Assembly (NCBI RefSeq): GCF_018390515.1
Contig: NZ_JAHBBK010000001.1
Span: 1,054,001-1,118,000 of the forward strand
From: Mucilaginibacter sp. Bleaf8
GTDB lineage: Bacteria; Bacteroidota; Bacteroidia; Sphingobacteriales; Sphingobacteriaceae
Length of the DNA: 64,000 bases
Reading direction: 5' to 3'
Each line of letters opens with the position of its first letter. Position 1 is the stretch's first letter. The notes under the pieces were generated by a model. The model did not search any database. It had not been told where the DNA came from and saw nothing but the letters and a program-made list of their open reading frames with translations. The translations under genes were made by a program, and so were the position numbers. Below are positions 18,326-26,966 of the stretch, piece after piece.

Positions 18326-18907
18326 TTATTGCACCCACTTTATTTTTTCTTCAAGCGGTGTTTTGCGTTGGCCGGCAGGGTACTCATCTGCATAACCCAG
18401 ATATAGCAAGCCCATTACCTGATCGTCAGCCCCTAAGCCCAGAAACTCTTTCATAACCGGTTTAAGGGTAGCGCCACCAGTACTCCAGAAACTGGCGATA
18501 TTTAATGCGGTTGCGCCTAATAAAAGATTTTGTACGGCACAAGCTGCTGCAGAAATCTCCTCAAATACCGGAATTTTTGACAGCTCGCTACGGTGCATAA
18601 TAGCTACCACCACGTGCGATGCCTTGTTGCCCATATTCATAAGGTTATTGTAGGTGGCCTGGTTAAAGTTTTCTTCAGTAGCTTGCTGTTTGTATAATTC
18701 GGCATGCTGCTGGCAAAACTGCTGCGGGTTTTCATAAACTACAAAACGCCAAGGCTCGGTGTAAGCATGTGTTGGTGCCCAATCTGCCAGTACCAGCAAT
18801 TCCTGTACTTGTTCGTTCGGAACTTTTTGACCGTTCATCATACCCGGTTTTACGGTACGGCGGGTTTTAATTACATCAGCTATAGCAGTGAAAGTTTGAT
18901 TATCCAT
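18326..18907 (-). CDS. Nitroreductase-family FMN oxidoreductase
   Basis: Flavoprotein of 193 residues, predicted to reduce nitro compounds or quinones with NAD(P)H. The FMN-site motifs are IKTRRTVKPGMMNG near the N-terminus, APTHAYTEPWRFVVY and the central AACAVQNLLLGATALNIASFW. I chose the ATG at 18907, because an in-frame start at 18931 falls inside a good minus-strand -7 box. The closest subtype is the short YdjA-like group. It is probably a single-gene unit. Physiological substrate is unknown. Confidence 0.87.
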   Translation of the reverse strand: MDNQTFTAIADVIKTRRTVKPGMMNGQKVPNEQVQELLVLADWAPTHAYTEPWRFVVYENPQQFCQQHAELYKQQATEENFNQATYNNLMNMGNKASHVVVAIMHRSELSKIPVFEEISAAACAVQNLLLGATALNIASFWSTGGATLKPVMKEFLGLGADDQVMGLLYLGYADEYPAGQRKTPLEEKIKWVQ

Positions 18908-18928
18908 AAATTGTAATTGCGTATGCCG

Positions 18929-18957
18929 CAAAAGTAAGAGATTAATTGATTAAACAA
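18929..18957 (-). promoter_or_regulatory. Promoter of the nitroreductase gene
   Basis: CAAAAGTA (18929-18936) is the minus-strand -7 consensus and CAA at 18955-18957 the -33 element, 18 bases apart. This placement decides the start codon at 18907. Confidence 0.6.
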
Positions 18958-19020
18958 GGCGAAACAAGCCGCCCGATAGAAGTTATCCCTACTACGGAAC
19001 CGTTTATGCTTATCAGTTAA

Positions 19021-19062
19021 AACAAAAAAGCTTCGTGCTTTAGACACGAAGCTTTTTTTGTT
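19021..19062 (-). terminator. Rho-independent terminator of the E1 dehydrogenase gene
   Basis: Arms AACAAAAAAGCTTCGTG and CACGAAGCTTTTTTTGTT give a long stem with a 7-base loop just downstream of the minus-strand stop. Confidence 0.88.
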
Positions 19063-19079
19063 TCATTAAAAATTAGGGC

Positions 19080-21509
19080 TTAATATATAGCCGGGTACTT
19101 AGCCGGATTACTATTGTTCATCATGGCATAAACCATTTCAATCACATCATCAACGGATGGCTTGCTGAAATAGTCGCCATCGGAACCATAAGGCGGGCGA
19201 TGCTCTTTTGCACACAATGTTTTAGGTGCAACATCCAGGTAATTGTACCCTCCCTGCTTTTCGAGTATTTGCTGAAGGATATAAGCCGAACCACCGCCCG
19301 GAATATCCTCGTCTACCACCAGCAGCTTATTGGTTTTTTTGAGGGATTGCACACAGGTACTGTCCAGATCGAACGGATACAGGGTTTGCGGGTCAATAAC
19401 TTCAATACTGATGTTCAATGCCTTTAACTCTTCTATAGCCTCTTGCACAATGCGCAGTGTTGAACCGTACGATACAACGGTTACATCCGTTCCTTCATTC
19501 AGTACTTCGGCTTTACCAAGCGGAACGGTAAACTCGCCAACATTGTCGGGTAGCTTTTCTTTCAGGCGATAGCCATTCAGGCTTTCGATCACCATAGCTG
19601 GTTCATCACCCCGCAATAATGTGTTATACATGCCGGCAGCTTGCGTCATGTTGCGTGGTACACAAATATGGAGTCCGCGCAAGGCATTCAGTAACGAACC
19701 CATTGGCGAACCGGAATGCCATATCCCTTCCAGGCGGTGCCCGCGGGTGCGTACAATGATAGGCGCTTTTTGTCCGCCTTTTGTACGATAACTTAAACTG
19801 GCAATATCATCGCTTAAAACCGTGATGGCATAAATCCAATAATCCAGATACTGAATTTCGGCAATGGGGCGCAAGCCGCGCATAGAAAGGCCCATGCCCT
19901 GCCCTATAATGGTTGTTTCGCGGATACCTGTATCGGTAATACGCAAGTCGCCATACTTGGATTGCAAACCGGCAAAGCCCTGGTTTACATCGCCAATAGC
20001 GCCAACGTCCTCACCAAAGGCTACAATGCGCTTATCGCGTTCAAAGTTAGCGTCAAAGCAAGCATTTAATATCTCTCGGCCATCCAGCATTTTAGCATCA
20101 GGCACATATTGCGCCGGTATTACAGGCACTTTTAGTGGCGACTGCGGCGTATCACTAAACAGCTTTGAATTATAGCGATCGCGGTTCAACTCATTTTCGC
20201 GGTTGAGCCATTCTAATAACGCCTGGCGCTCATCCAAACTTTCATTAGCTGTTAAGCGCAGAGCCTTACGTACAGAATTAATAATTTCGCGACGACCCGG
20301 GTCTATACAGGTACGCAGTGATGAGGCAATATCTTTAATTGTTGACACAACCGAACGTTCGGCCAGTTGCTCTATTAAAGCGGCCGCCTCGTTCAGTTCT
20401 GCCTTAATTTCAGCCGAAAGTTCATTCCAGGCTTCACGCTGGCAATTGCGAACATATTTCTTGGCGGTATCTTCCAGTTCTTCCAGCTCCTGCTCGGAAA
20501 TAATTGCCGAGGCAATCATCCAGTTCCGCATTTGCAACAAACTATCGTGCTCCGCTTCCCAGGCCAGCCTTTCGGCAGATTTATAACGCTCGTGCGATCC
20601 GGAAGTTGAGTGGCCTTGCGGCTGCGTCATTTCCGTAACATGTATCAATACCGGCACATGCTGGGTGCGGCATAAATTGATGGCATGCGCATAGGTTTCG
20701 CACAAAGCAACATAATCCCATCCGCGTACCTTATATATTTCGTAACCGTTACTACCGGCATCGCGCTGAAAACCTTTTAAGGCTTCAGATATATCTTCTT
20801 TAGTGGTTTGCAGCTTGGCCGGAACAGAAATAGCATAAGCATCATCCCATACCGAAATAGCCATAGGCACCTGCAGTACCCCTGCAGCGTTGAAGGTTTC
20901 CAGGAACAATCCTTCGGATGTAGCACCATTACCAATAGTACCGAAAGCCACCTCATTGCCATCTACCGAAAACTCTTTCAGATACTCCAATTCCTTATTT
21001 TCACGATATAGTTTCGATGCATAAGCCAACCCTAAAAGCCGTGGCATAGCACCACCAGTGGTTGATATATCGGAAGAACAGTTCATGGTTTCGGCCTGAT
21101 TTACCCAGCTGCCATCATGATTAACAAAACGTGTAGCGTAATGACAGTTCATTTGCCTTCCGGCAGATGCAGGGTCTTTTTCCACATCGGGATGCGCATA
21201 TAACTGAGCAAAAAACTCCTTGATGGTGCTCATACCGGTGGCAAACATAAAAGTTTGATCGCGGTAGTAGCCGGCGCGCCAGTCGCCAGGCTTAAATACT
21301 TTGGCCATAGCCAGTTGAGCCACCTCCTTACCATCGCCAAAGATGCCAAATTTGGCCTTACCGGTAAGTACTTCACGCCGGCCAATCATACTGGCCTGCC
21401 TGCTCTCGTAACCAATACGGTAATCATGAATGACGATTTTTCGGAAATCATCAAAACTCAGCTCACTTGAAGTAAAGTCTCCGTTTGCCGGTAATGTGCT
21501 TTCTGGCAT
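19080..21509 (-). CDS. Fused alpha/beta 2-oxoacid dehydrogenase E1 component
   Basis: Thiamine-diphosphate enzyme that decarboxylates a 2-oxoacid (branched-chain or pyruvate type) and hands the acyl group to an E2 lipoyl protein. Residues 1 to about 440 correspond to the alpha subunit and about 475-809 to the beta subunit (AFGEDVGAIGDVNQGFAG, IRETTIIGQGMG, RTRGHRLEGIWHSGSPMG). The cofactor motif departs from textbook: GNG (Asn194) replaces GDG/GEG and VWDDAYAIS (Asp223) replaces xxNNGYAIS. E2 and E3 genes are not in the window. Fused E1 proteins are common in Bacteroidota. The exact 2-oxoacid is uncertain. Confidence 0.9.
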   Translation of the reverse strand: MPESTLPANGDFTSSELSFDDFRKIVIHDYRIGYESRQASMIGRREVLTGKAKFGIFGDGKEVAQLAMAKVFKPGDWRAGYYRDQTFMFATGMSTIKEFFAQLYAHPDVEKDPASAGRQMNCHYATRFVNHDGSWVNQAETMNCSSDISTTGGAMPRLLGLAYASKLYRENKELEYLKEFSVDGNEVAFGTIGNGATSEGLFLETFNAAGVLQVPMAISVWDDAYAISVPAKLQTTKEDISEALKGFQRDAGSNGYEIYKVRGWDYVALCETYAHAINLCRTQHVPVLIHVTEMTQPQGHSTSGSHERYKSAERLAWEAEHDSLLQMRNWMIASAIISEQELEELEDTAKKYVRNCQREAWNELSAEIKAELNEAAALIEQLAERSVVSTIKDIASSLRTCIDPGRREIINSVRKALRLTANESLDERQALLEWLNRENELNRDRYNSKLFSDTPQSPLKVPVIPAQYVPDAKMLDGREILNACFDANFERDKRIVAFGEDVGAIGDVNQGFAGLQSKYGDLRITDTGIRETTIIGQGMGLSMRGLRPIAEIQYLDYWIYAITVLSDDIASLSYRTKGGQKAPIIVRTRGHRLEGIWHSGSPMGSLLNALRGLHICVPRNMTQAAGMYNTLLRGDEPAMVIESLNGYRLKEKLPDNVGEFTVPLGKAEVLNEGTDVTVVSYGSTLRIVQEAIEELKALNISIEVIDPQTLYPFDLDSTCVQSLKKTNKLLVVDEDIPGGGSAYILQQILEKQGGYNYLDVAPKTLCAKEHRPPYGSDGDYFSKPSVDDVIEMVYAMMNNSNPAKYPAIY

Positions 21510-21627
21510 ATAATATTCGTTTAGGGCGTAAAAATAAAAAATTCTATATTGATTTTATCTTTCTTAACGGGTTCGTTACCGATAGTATCTAATAATATAT
21601 TTTTTACTGAACATTAAACCATTAGAT

Positions 21628-21635
21628 TATATTTG
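21628..21635 (+). promoter_or_regulatory. Candidate -7 box of the DUF1573 gene
   Basis: TATATTTG matches the consensus and ends 15 bases before the ATG at 21651, which implies a very short 5' leader and argues against the in-frame start at 21633. Confidence 0.45.
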
Positions 21636-21650
21636 CGTATAACAACATAT

Positions 21651-22049
21651 ATGAACATGAAAAAGCTGATGATATTGTGTGCGGTGATTTTAGGATTTAC
21701 TATTACCGCATCGGCACAGGACAACAAAAAAGCCGAATTTAAATTTTCAGAAGAAAAACATGATTTCGGTAAAATTGCCCAGGGTAAACCGGTAACCACC
21801 ATGTTTGAGTACACCAACGTAGGCGAAGAACCGCTTATTTTGACTGATGTACGCCCAACCTGTGGTTGTACCATTGCCGATTACACCAAGACCCCGGTAA
21901 AAAATGGTGCTAAAGGCACAATTAAAATCACTTACAGTGCTGCAGCACCAGGTGCATTTTCAAAAGCCATTGTAGTAACATCCAACTCCAAAACGCCAAC
22001 TAAAACACTTTACATTGTAGGCGAGGTAGTTACCCAACCTACCAAGTAA
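21651..22049 (+). CDS. Secreted DUF1573 protein
   Basis: Exported protein of 132 residues with a signal peptide (MNMKKLMILCAVILGFTITASA). The mature part is a single Ig-like DUF1573 domain: FSEEKHDFGKIAQG, TMFEYTNVGEEPLIL, VRPTCGCTIADYT and GTIKITYSAAAPGAF. The CGC motif is a family hallmark. Such proteins are abundant in the envelope of Bacteroidota and have no established activity. An upstream ATG at 21633 overlaps the -7 box, so 21651 is preferred. A short terminator follows. Confidence 0.9.
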   Translation: MNMKKLMILCAVILGFTITASAQDNKKAEFKFSEEKHDFGKIAQGKPVTTMFEYTNVGEEPLILTDVRPTCGCTIADYTKTPVKNGAKGTIKITYSAAAPGAFSKAIVVTSNSKTPTKTLYIVGEVVTQPTK

Positions 22050-22076
22050 AAAGAAGCTCTATTTTAACCAATAAGG

Positions 22077-22103
22077 AAAGGCGCAAATTATGCGCCTTTT
22101 TTG
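22077..22103 (+). terminator. Rho-independent terminator of the DUF1573 gene
   Basis: AAAGGCGCA pairs with TGCGCCTTT around a 5-base loop and is followed by a T-run. Confidence 0.85.
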
Positions 22104-22132
22104 TTGAATAGGGTTTTATCTTTTTACATTTG
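22104..22132 (+). promoter_or_regulatory. Promoter of the aminotransferase gene, possibly giving a near-leaderless transcript
   Basis: TTG at 22104-22106 and TACATTTG at 22125-22132 are 18 bases apart. The start codon at 22138 is only 5 bases past the -7 box. Confidence 0.5.
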
Positions 22133-22137
22133 CCCTT

Positions 22138-23370
22138 ATGCCAAAAATATCTCAAAAAGGGCAGCACATGCCTGCATCGCCAATACGTAAGCTAACGCCG
22201 TTTGCCGAAAAAGCCAAACAGGAAGGTAAAAAAGTATACCACCTGAATATTGGACAGCCGGATATTGAAACACCGGAGGGCATGCTGAATGCAATCAAAA
22301 ATATCGACTTTAAAGTTTGGGCCTACACAGCCTCGGAAGGCACTTTATCTTACCGTAAAAAGCTGGCCGAATATTATAACAAATTAAATTACAATATAAC
22401 CCCAGAGAACATCATTGTAACCACCGGTGGTTCGGAAGCCATTACCATTGCTATGATGACCTGCCTTAACCCAGGTGACGAGGTGATTATACCGGAGCCA
22501 TTTTACGCCAACTATAACGGCTTTGCCTGCCAGAGTGATATTGTGGTAAAGCCTATTTTATCTTACATTGAAAACGGCTTTGCGCTACCTGCTATCAGTG
22601 AATTTGAAAAACTGATTACGGATAAAACCAAGGCAATCATCATCTGCAACCCCAACAACCCTACCGGCTACCTGTACTCTAAACAGGAGATGGAAGCGTT
22701 GAAGGATCTTGTACTAAAATACGACCTGTACCTTTTTGCGGATGAAGCATACCGCGAATTTTGCTATGATGGCCGTGAATTTACATCGCCCATGCACCTG
22801 AGCGGCTTGGATGAGAACGTAATTGTGATGGATACGGTGAGCAAGCGTTACAGCGCCTGCGGTGCACGTTTAGGCTGTTTAATCACCAAAAATAAGGAAG
22901 TTTTGGTTGCCGCTCTGAAGTTTGCACAAGCACGTTTAAGTCCGGGTATGATTGAGCAGATTGCCGGCGAAGCTGCGGTTGAGACACCGGACGCTTATTT
23001 TGAAACTGTAAATGAGGAATACACATACCGCCGTGATGTGCTGGTAAAAGCTTTGAACCAGATGGAGGGTGTATACTGCCCTAACCCGGGCGGTGCCTTT
23101 TATGTTGTAGCCCGCTTCCCTATTGACAATGCAGACAGATTTTGCCAATGGATGCTGGAAAGCTTTAGCTATGAAAACCAAACCGTGATGATGGCACCCG
23201 CTACTGGCTTTTACAGCACACCTGGTGCCGGCCAGAATGAAGTACGTATGGCCTACGTGCTGAACAGTACCGACCTGCAAAACGCCATGATTTGTTTACA
23301 GGAAGCACTAAAAGTTTACCCTGGCCGTGTTGCCACCCCTCCTACTGTGTCTGATAATCTGCAATCATAA
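22138..23370 (+). CDS. Class I/II pyridoxal-phosphate aminotransferase
   Basis: Cytoplasmic PLP enzyme of 410 residues in the aspartate aminotransferase fold (AT class I). Key sites are HLNIGQPDIETPEG near residue 37, TTGGSEAI (phosphate-binding turn), NPNNPTGYLYS, FADEAYREFCYDG and the PLP-lysine motif DTVSKRYSACGARLG. The C-terminal EVRMAYVL carries the substrate-carboxylate Arg. The amino-acid specificity cannot be read directly. The start is very close to the predicted promoter; a later ATG at 22168 would remove residues before the conserved ASPIRKL segment. Confidence 0.92.
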   Translation: MPKISQKGQHMPASPIRKLTPFAEKAKQEGKKVYHLNIGQPDIETPEGMLNAIKNIDFKVWAYTASEGTLSYRKKLAEYYNKLNYNITPENIIVTTGGSEAITIAMMTCLNPGDEVIIPEPFYANYNGFACQSDIVVKPILSYIENGFALPAISEFEKLITDKTKAIIICNPNNPTGYLYSKQEMEALKDLVLKYDLYLFADEAYREFCYDGREFTSPMHLSGLDENVIVMDTVSKRYSACGARLGCLITKNKEVLVAALKFAQARLSPGMIEQIAGEAAVETPDAYFETVNEEYTYRRDVLVKALNQMEGVYCPNPGGAFYVVARFPIDNADRFCQWMLESFSYENQTVMMAPATGFYSTPGAGQNEVRMAYVLNSTDLQNAMICLQEALKVYPGRVATPPTVSDNLQS

Positions 23371-23385
23371 AACAACTTACTGTCT

Positions 23386-23414
23386 GACAGTCTGTATGCT
23401 ACGTACAGACTGTC
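23386..23414 (+). terminator. Hairpin after the aminotransferase gene
   Basis: Perfect 11-bp stem (GACAGTCTGTA and its complement) with a 7-base loop. No strong T-run, so termination is inferred. Confidence 0.55.
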
Positions 23415-23487
23415 AATTAAAACATGGTTAACAATGCGGACTAAATATCAGTTTAACATCGCATTAACAAACCTGGCTTAAATTTTG

Positions 23488-23495
23488 TATATTTG
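23488..23495 (+). promoter_or_regulatory. Candidate -7 box of the tmRNA gene
   Basis: TATATTTG matches the consensus and lies 49 bases before the mature tmRNA 5' end, so a short 5' leader would be removed in processing. Confidence 0.5.
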
Positions 23496-23544
23496 TAACT
23501 ACTTATCTGAGTACAACAATGCTTGGGAAGATAACCAAAACAAT

Positions 23545-23909
23545 GGGGTCGACCGGAATTGACAGGATGGAGATAAGTAAGTAAGCATGCAGCGCGTTGG
23601 GTGAATTAGCGCTATAATCTGAACGCTCAAACTTACAAATGGCGAAAACAACTACGCCTTAGCTGCCTAATTTAGAATTAGCATAGCTTTTGTCCCGCCG
23701 GTTTTCCGTTTCATCGGATCGGCATACGGGGCATCGACAGATGAAACTGGTTTGCTTAGGGTGTGATAAGCGAACGAGATAAAGCACCTACGGAAGATGG
23801 TATAGGTGAGCCACTGACCTTCCACTTCCCGACAATTTAACAGAGCTAAGCATGTAGAAAGCTTACCTTATACCATGTTTGGACGAGGGTTCGAATCCCT
23901 CCGGCTCCA
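23545..23909 (+). ncRNA. ssrA: Transfer-messenger RNA (tmRNA)
   Basis: Rescues stalled ribosomes by acting first as tRNA-Ala and then as a short mRNA. The 5' GGGGTCG pairs with 3' CGGCTCC to give the 7-bp acceptor stem with G-U pairs, followed by discriminator A at 23909; CCA is not encoded. GACAGG and GGTTCGAATCC are the usual D-like and T-arm landmarks. The tag reading frame starts at 23641 (GGC) and ends with TAA at 23668-23670, encoding GENNYALAA, a typical Bacteroidota tag. The length of about 365 bases is normal. Its 3' end is the apparent integration site for the elements downstream. Confidence 0.96.
23641..23670 (+). other. tmRNA proteolysis-tag reading frame
   Basis: GGC GAA AAC AAC TAC GCC TTA GCT GCC TAA encodes the degradation tag GENNYALAA. 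The hydrophobic ALAA end is the part recognised by Clp proteases. Confidence 0.93.
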
Positions 23910-23910
23910 C
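23898..23910 (+). other. Attachment site copy 1 (att1) within the tmRNA 3' end
   Basis: CCTCCGGCTCCAC covers the acceptor-stem strand of tmRNA plus one flanking base. Copies with one change each occur at 41769-41781 and 43537-43549. Use as an integrase core site is inferred from the repeats and from the integrase genes placed 248 bases after copies 1 and 2. Confidence 0.7.
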
Positions 23911-23935
23911 AAATTAAGGTCTAAATGAGTAAAAG

Positions 23936-23968
23936 ACGCTATAAACTGATGGTTTATAGCGTTTTTTT
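23936..23968 (+). terminator. Terminator after tmRNA, supplied by the inserted element
   Basis: ACGCTATAAAC pairs perfectly with GTTTATAGCGT, then a run of T. It lies beyond att1, so if the element model is right this terminator belongs to the element rather than to the original locus. Confidence 0.85.
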
Positions 23969-24011
23969 ATGAATTCCAGTCTAAAAGAGTCTATATAAAT
24001 GCATGTTTCGG

Positions 24012-24057
24012 GAGACCTAATCGAGACCTGTAAGCACTTTTGTAATTTAGGTCTCGA
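24012..24057. repeat. GAGACCT iterons between att1 and integrase A
   Basis: GAGACCT at 24012-24018 and 24023-24029 (the second within TCGAGACCT), with the inverted copy AGGTCTCGA at 24049-24057. Position 100-150 bases from the core site suggests integrase arm-type or excisionase sites; this is inference. Confidence 0.5.
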
Positions 24058-24157
24058 AAAACTCCGCAACAAACTAACATTCAATGCCTTGCAAAAACCA
24101 GCACCACAGATTGTCAGTGGTTTTTAACATGATTTTTAACGAGTTGAGAAACCTATT

Positions 24158-25410
24158 ATGACTAAAAATTTTGCCCTTTCGCTCCAGTTGAAACGAACCA
24201 AGGCGCATTCCGGAGGCAATGCACCGATTTACCTGATAATCACCATCGACAGCAGCCGTGTTGAGGTCGCGACCAAGCGCACCATCAGCCAGGAGATCTG
24301 GAACCCCGTAGCCCCAGAAAGCGACGGGCCATTCAGATGAGGCGCGCTCGGTCAACAAGCATTTAAAAACGCTTGAACAAAATGCTTATGAAATCTATCG
24401 CGAGATGTTAGAACGGAAAGTGCCACTTACGGCACAAGCATTCAGAGATCGAATGAATGGTATTGATGCGGAAATCCCGACGCGGATGCTTATCCAGATC
24501 TTCAGGATCATAACCGTCAGATGGAAGCTCTGGTCGGTAAAGAGTAAGCACCTGCTACAGTTGTTCGTTATCAAACCACACTCAAAGATGTGGTCAATTT
24601 TTAAAATGGAAGTATAAGATGGCTGATATAGATATTCGCCGCCTGGATCATGAATTCGTGACCTCGCTGGAGTTTTATCTGAGGACAGTCAGAAACTGTA
24701 ACAACAATTCGGCGGTCAAGTACATCAAAAATGTTAAAAAGATCTTGCATCTCTGCCTAGCCAAAAACTGGCTTGACCGTAATCCGTTTGGTAAATACAA
24801 AACTAAGATCAAGGAAGTGATCAGGGACTTTCTTTCCAGTGAAGAGTTAGAGACCATCCAAAACAAAACCTTTGTCAGTGACCGGCTGAACCAGGTGAAA
24901 GATGTGTTTTTAGTTAGCTGCTTTACCGGGTTAGCTTATGCAGACGTCAATAAACTAAAGCGGTCGGAGATCAACACGGGAATCAATAACAACAAGTGGA
25001 TCTTTACCACACGACAAAAAACCGACACGGAATCGCGCATACCACTCCCACCTGTAGCGCTGGAAATCTTAAATAAGTATGAGAATCACCCGGAATGTGT
25101 CAATGATCTAAACTGCTACCGATACTAACGAACTAGAAGATGAATGCGTATTTGAAAGAGATAGCAGACGTCTGTGGTATCCAAAAAGAATTAACTTTCA
25201 CATCGCCCGTCACACCTTTGCGACTACGGTTATGCTCGCAAACGGGGTCTCGATTAAAGTGTATCAAGAATGCTGGGCCATAAAAATATCCGTACCACCC
25301 AACACTACGCAAAAATTCTGGACAGTCAGGTCAGACAGGATATGGATTTGCTTCGGCACAAGTTCAATTCATCGACTAAGACTATCACAAACAGCAATCC
25401 TAATAAATAA
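24158..25410 (+). pseudogene. Tyrosine recombinase (integrase A), multiply frameshifted
   Basis: Site-specific integrase of the Bacteroidota genomic-island type, now broken. Pieces in order: N-terminal arm-binding domain (MTKNFALSLQLKRTK...), a linker piece containing HLKTLEQNAYEIYREMLERK, the SAM-like core-binding domain (LDHEFVTSLEFYLRTVRNCN), the catalytic start (FTGLAYADVNKL) and box II as HIARHTFATTVMLANG, then MLGHKNIRTTQHYAKILD with the active-site Tyr. These lie in different frames, with changes near 24338, 24480, 24605, 25125 and 25265 and an in-frame stop near 24545. It starts 248 bases after att1, which marks it as the integrase of the ssrA-integrated element. It cannot make a full protein as read. 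Confidence 0.88.
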
Positions 25411-25429
25411 ATTCGCTGACCCCGAAGTC

Positions 25430-25566
25430 CGGGGTGAGAATATTCAGCCTTTTGGAAATCTTTCGCAAACCGACATCTGAAATCTGGTATTTGGTGGCGA
25501 TGGTGCTCAGCGGCGCTGTCCAGACCATCTCTAAAGCGCCTCGCGGGATAATTCAACTTCTTTCAT
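25430..25566 (-). pseudogene. N-terminal relic of a helix-turn-helix protein
   Basis: From the ATG at 25566 the reading is MKEVELSREAL, then after a frameshift EMVWTAPLSTIATKYQISD and VGLRKISKRLNI. This resembles the opening of a family of uncharacterised proteins whose HTH-like start carries an ISDVGLRK...LNI pattern. Only about 45 residues remain and the frame is broken, so it is a fragment. The family memory is imprecise and the call is tentative. Confidence 0.35.
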
Positions 25567-25658
25567 CGTCTATTTCTCATGTTAAAACGACAGCTCGTGA
25601 CGTTATTGATACAGACCCAATAAGGGGAAAGTTTTTGTTTCACTTCAAGTCCGTTCCT

Positions 25659-25930
25659 ATGAAAAGCAACCTACACATTCTTTTCTTTTTATACCGCTCG
25701 AAAGTCAATGAAAAACAGCAGATGCCGATTTTCTGCGGAATTACTATCGACGGCAAACGCAAGCAGTTTTCGACAGGTTGCTTTATTAGCGCAACCAAAT
25801 GGCTCCCAAAGCTGGGCGCCATCAAGGCTCCTCTGTAGCGGCGAAACATATTAACAGTCGTATTCGGTCCATCTGGACGAAGCTTTTAAAAGCCTATCAG
25901 ATTGCCGCTTCGGAAAATACTACCATCACT
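25659..25930 (+). pseudogene. N-terminal fragment of a second tyrosine recombinase (integrase C)
   Basis: From the ATG at 25659 the protein begins MKSNLHILFFLYRSKVNEKQ, then MPIFCGITIDGKRKQFSTGC and WLPKLGAIKG, the usual arm-binding N-terminus of Bacteroides-type transposon integrases. A frameshift near 25829 moves the continuation (SSVAAKHINSRIRSIWTKLL) to another frame, and homology is lost by about 25930. Core and catalytic domains are absent. It differs clearly from integrases A and B. Bases 25931-26049 hold nothing I recognise. Confidence 0.7.
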
Positions 25931-26049
25931 TTAGGTTTCAAGCTCGTTCATTATAATTGCATTTTTTTTGGAGAGAGAATTCAAAGATGTTTAAACATTA
26001 CAGAACAAGTAGTCCACTTTGGTTAAAACATCTTACGCGCTATATCAAT

Positions 26050-26955
26050 TTAATTAAAAGACGCCCTAAATTCCAGTGGTGATTGGCTTGTCTTGGCCTT
26101 AAGTAATTTGCTGAATGATTGCAGATGCTCGAAGCCAAACCCGTAGGCGATCTCGCTAACCAATAACTCGGTGGTCGACAATTTCTCTTTAGCTTTTTCT
26201 ATTAGCTTTTCGTGTATATGCTGCTGCGTATTTAGGCCAGTGAGCACTTTGAGCACACTGCTCAAATATTTTGGAGAAAGATTAAGCTCACCTGCTAGAT
26301 AAGCCACGGTAGGTAATCCTTTTGAAAGCAGGGCATCGCTGTGGAAGTATCGGGCGAGTAAGGTTTCTACCTGCTCCAATATCTGATGATTGGACTTCTC
26401 CCGGGTGATAAACTGGCGATGGTAATAGCGGTCGGCATAGTTGAGCAAGGCTTCGATGTGCGAAACGATTATACTTTTGCTGAACTTGTCTATATTTGCC
26501 CGGTATTCTTCATGAATACTTTGAACAAGGTTATTGATCCTTGTCTCTTCCTTTTCGGAAAAAAAGATTCGTTGAGCGAATAGTTCCAGAAATCATATTG
26601 ACGGATGGTTTTGGCCAATCCCGCATTCCAAGAAAAATCAGGATGGATGTAGATTACCCATCCTGATTTTTCTGTCTTTTTACTTTTATCGTTAACATCA
26701 ATAACTAAATTCTGGTTGGGTGACATAAAAGACATAATGCCACCGTTAAAATCAAAAGGACGCTGCCTGTATCGCACCTTAAAATTGACCATTCGTTTAA
26801 CAGCAATGGAATAAAAATCCATCGCCATGTTCATCGGTTCCAGTACCTCCCGGTGTGGCACGGTCGCAACATCCACTACGCTGATCAGCGGGTGAAGCGG
26901 TGCCGGTAAGCCCACGAAAAGATGGAACTCTGCGATAGTTTTAAATGCTTCATAC
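26050..26955 (-). pseudogene. AraC-family transcriptional regulator, two single-base frameshifts
   Basis: Paralogue of the intact AraC gene at 29053-29967. The N-terminal sensor part (GLPAPLHPLISVV... to FWNYSLNESFF) and the C-terminal double HTH (LLVSEIAYGFGFEHLQSFSKL) are both well preserved. Two one-base changes break it: near the start (an A-run of four where five would keep MKHLKTIAEFH in frame) and in the A7 run at 26559-26565. Corrected, it would be about 300 residues. The start codon lies 11 bases after the stop of the neighbouring oxidoreductase relic, so the two were probably co-transcribed. Sequencing error at homopolymers is a real alternative. Confidence 0.8.
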
Positions 26956-26966
26956 AGGTGTTACTT

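Noticed and set aside
25434..25658. Upstream extension of the integrase C frame
   Set aside because: The integrase homology begins at the ATG at 25659; the earlier residues are noise opposite the HTH relic.
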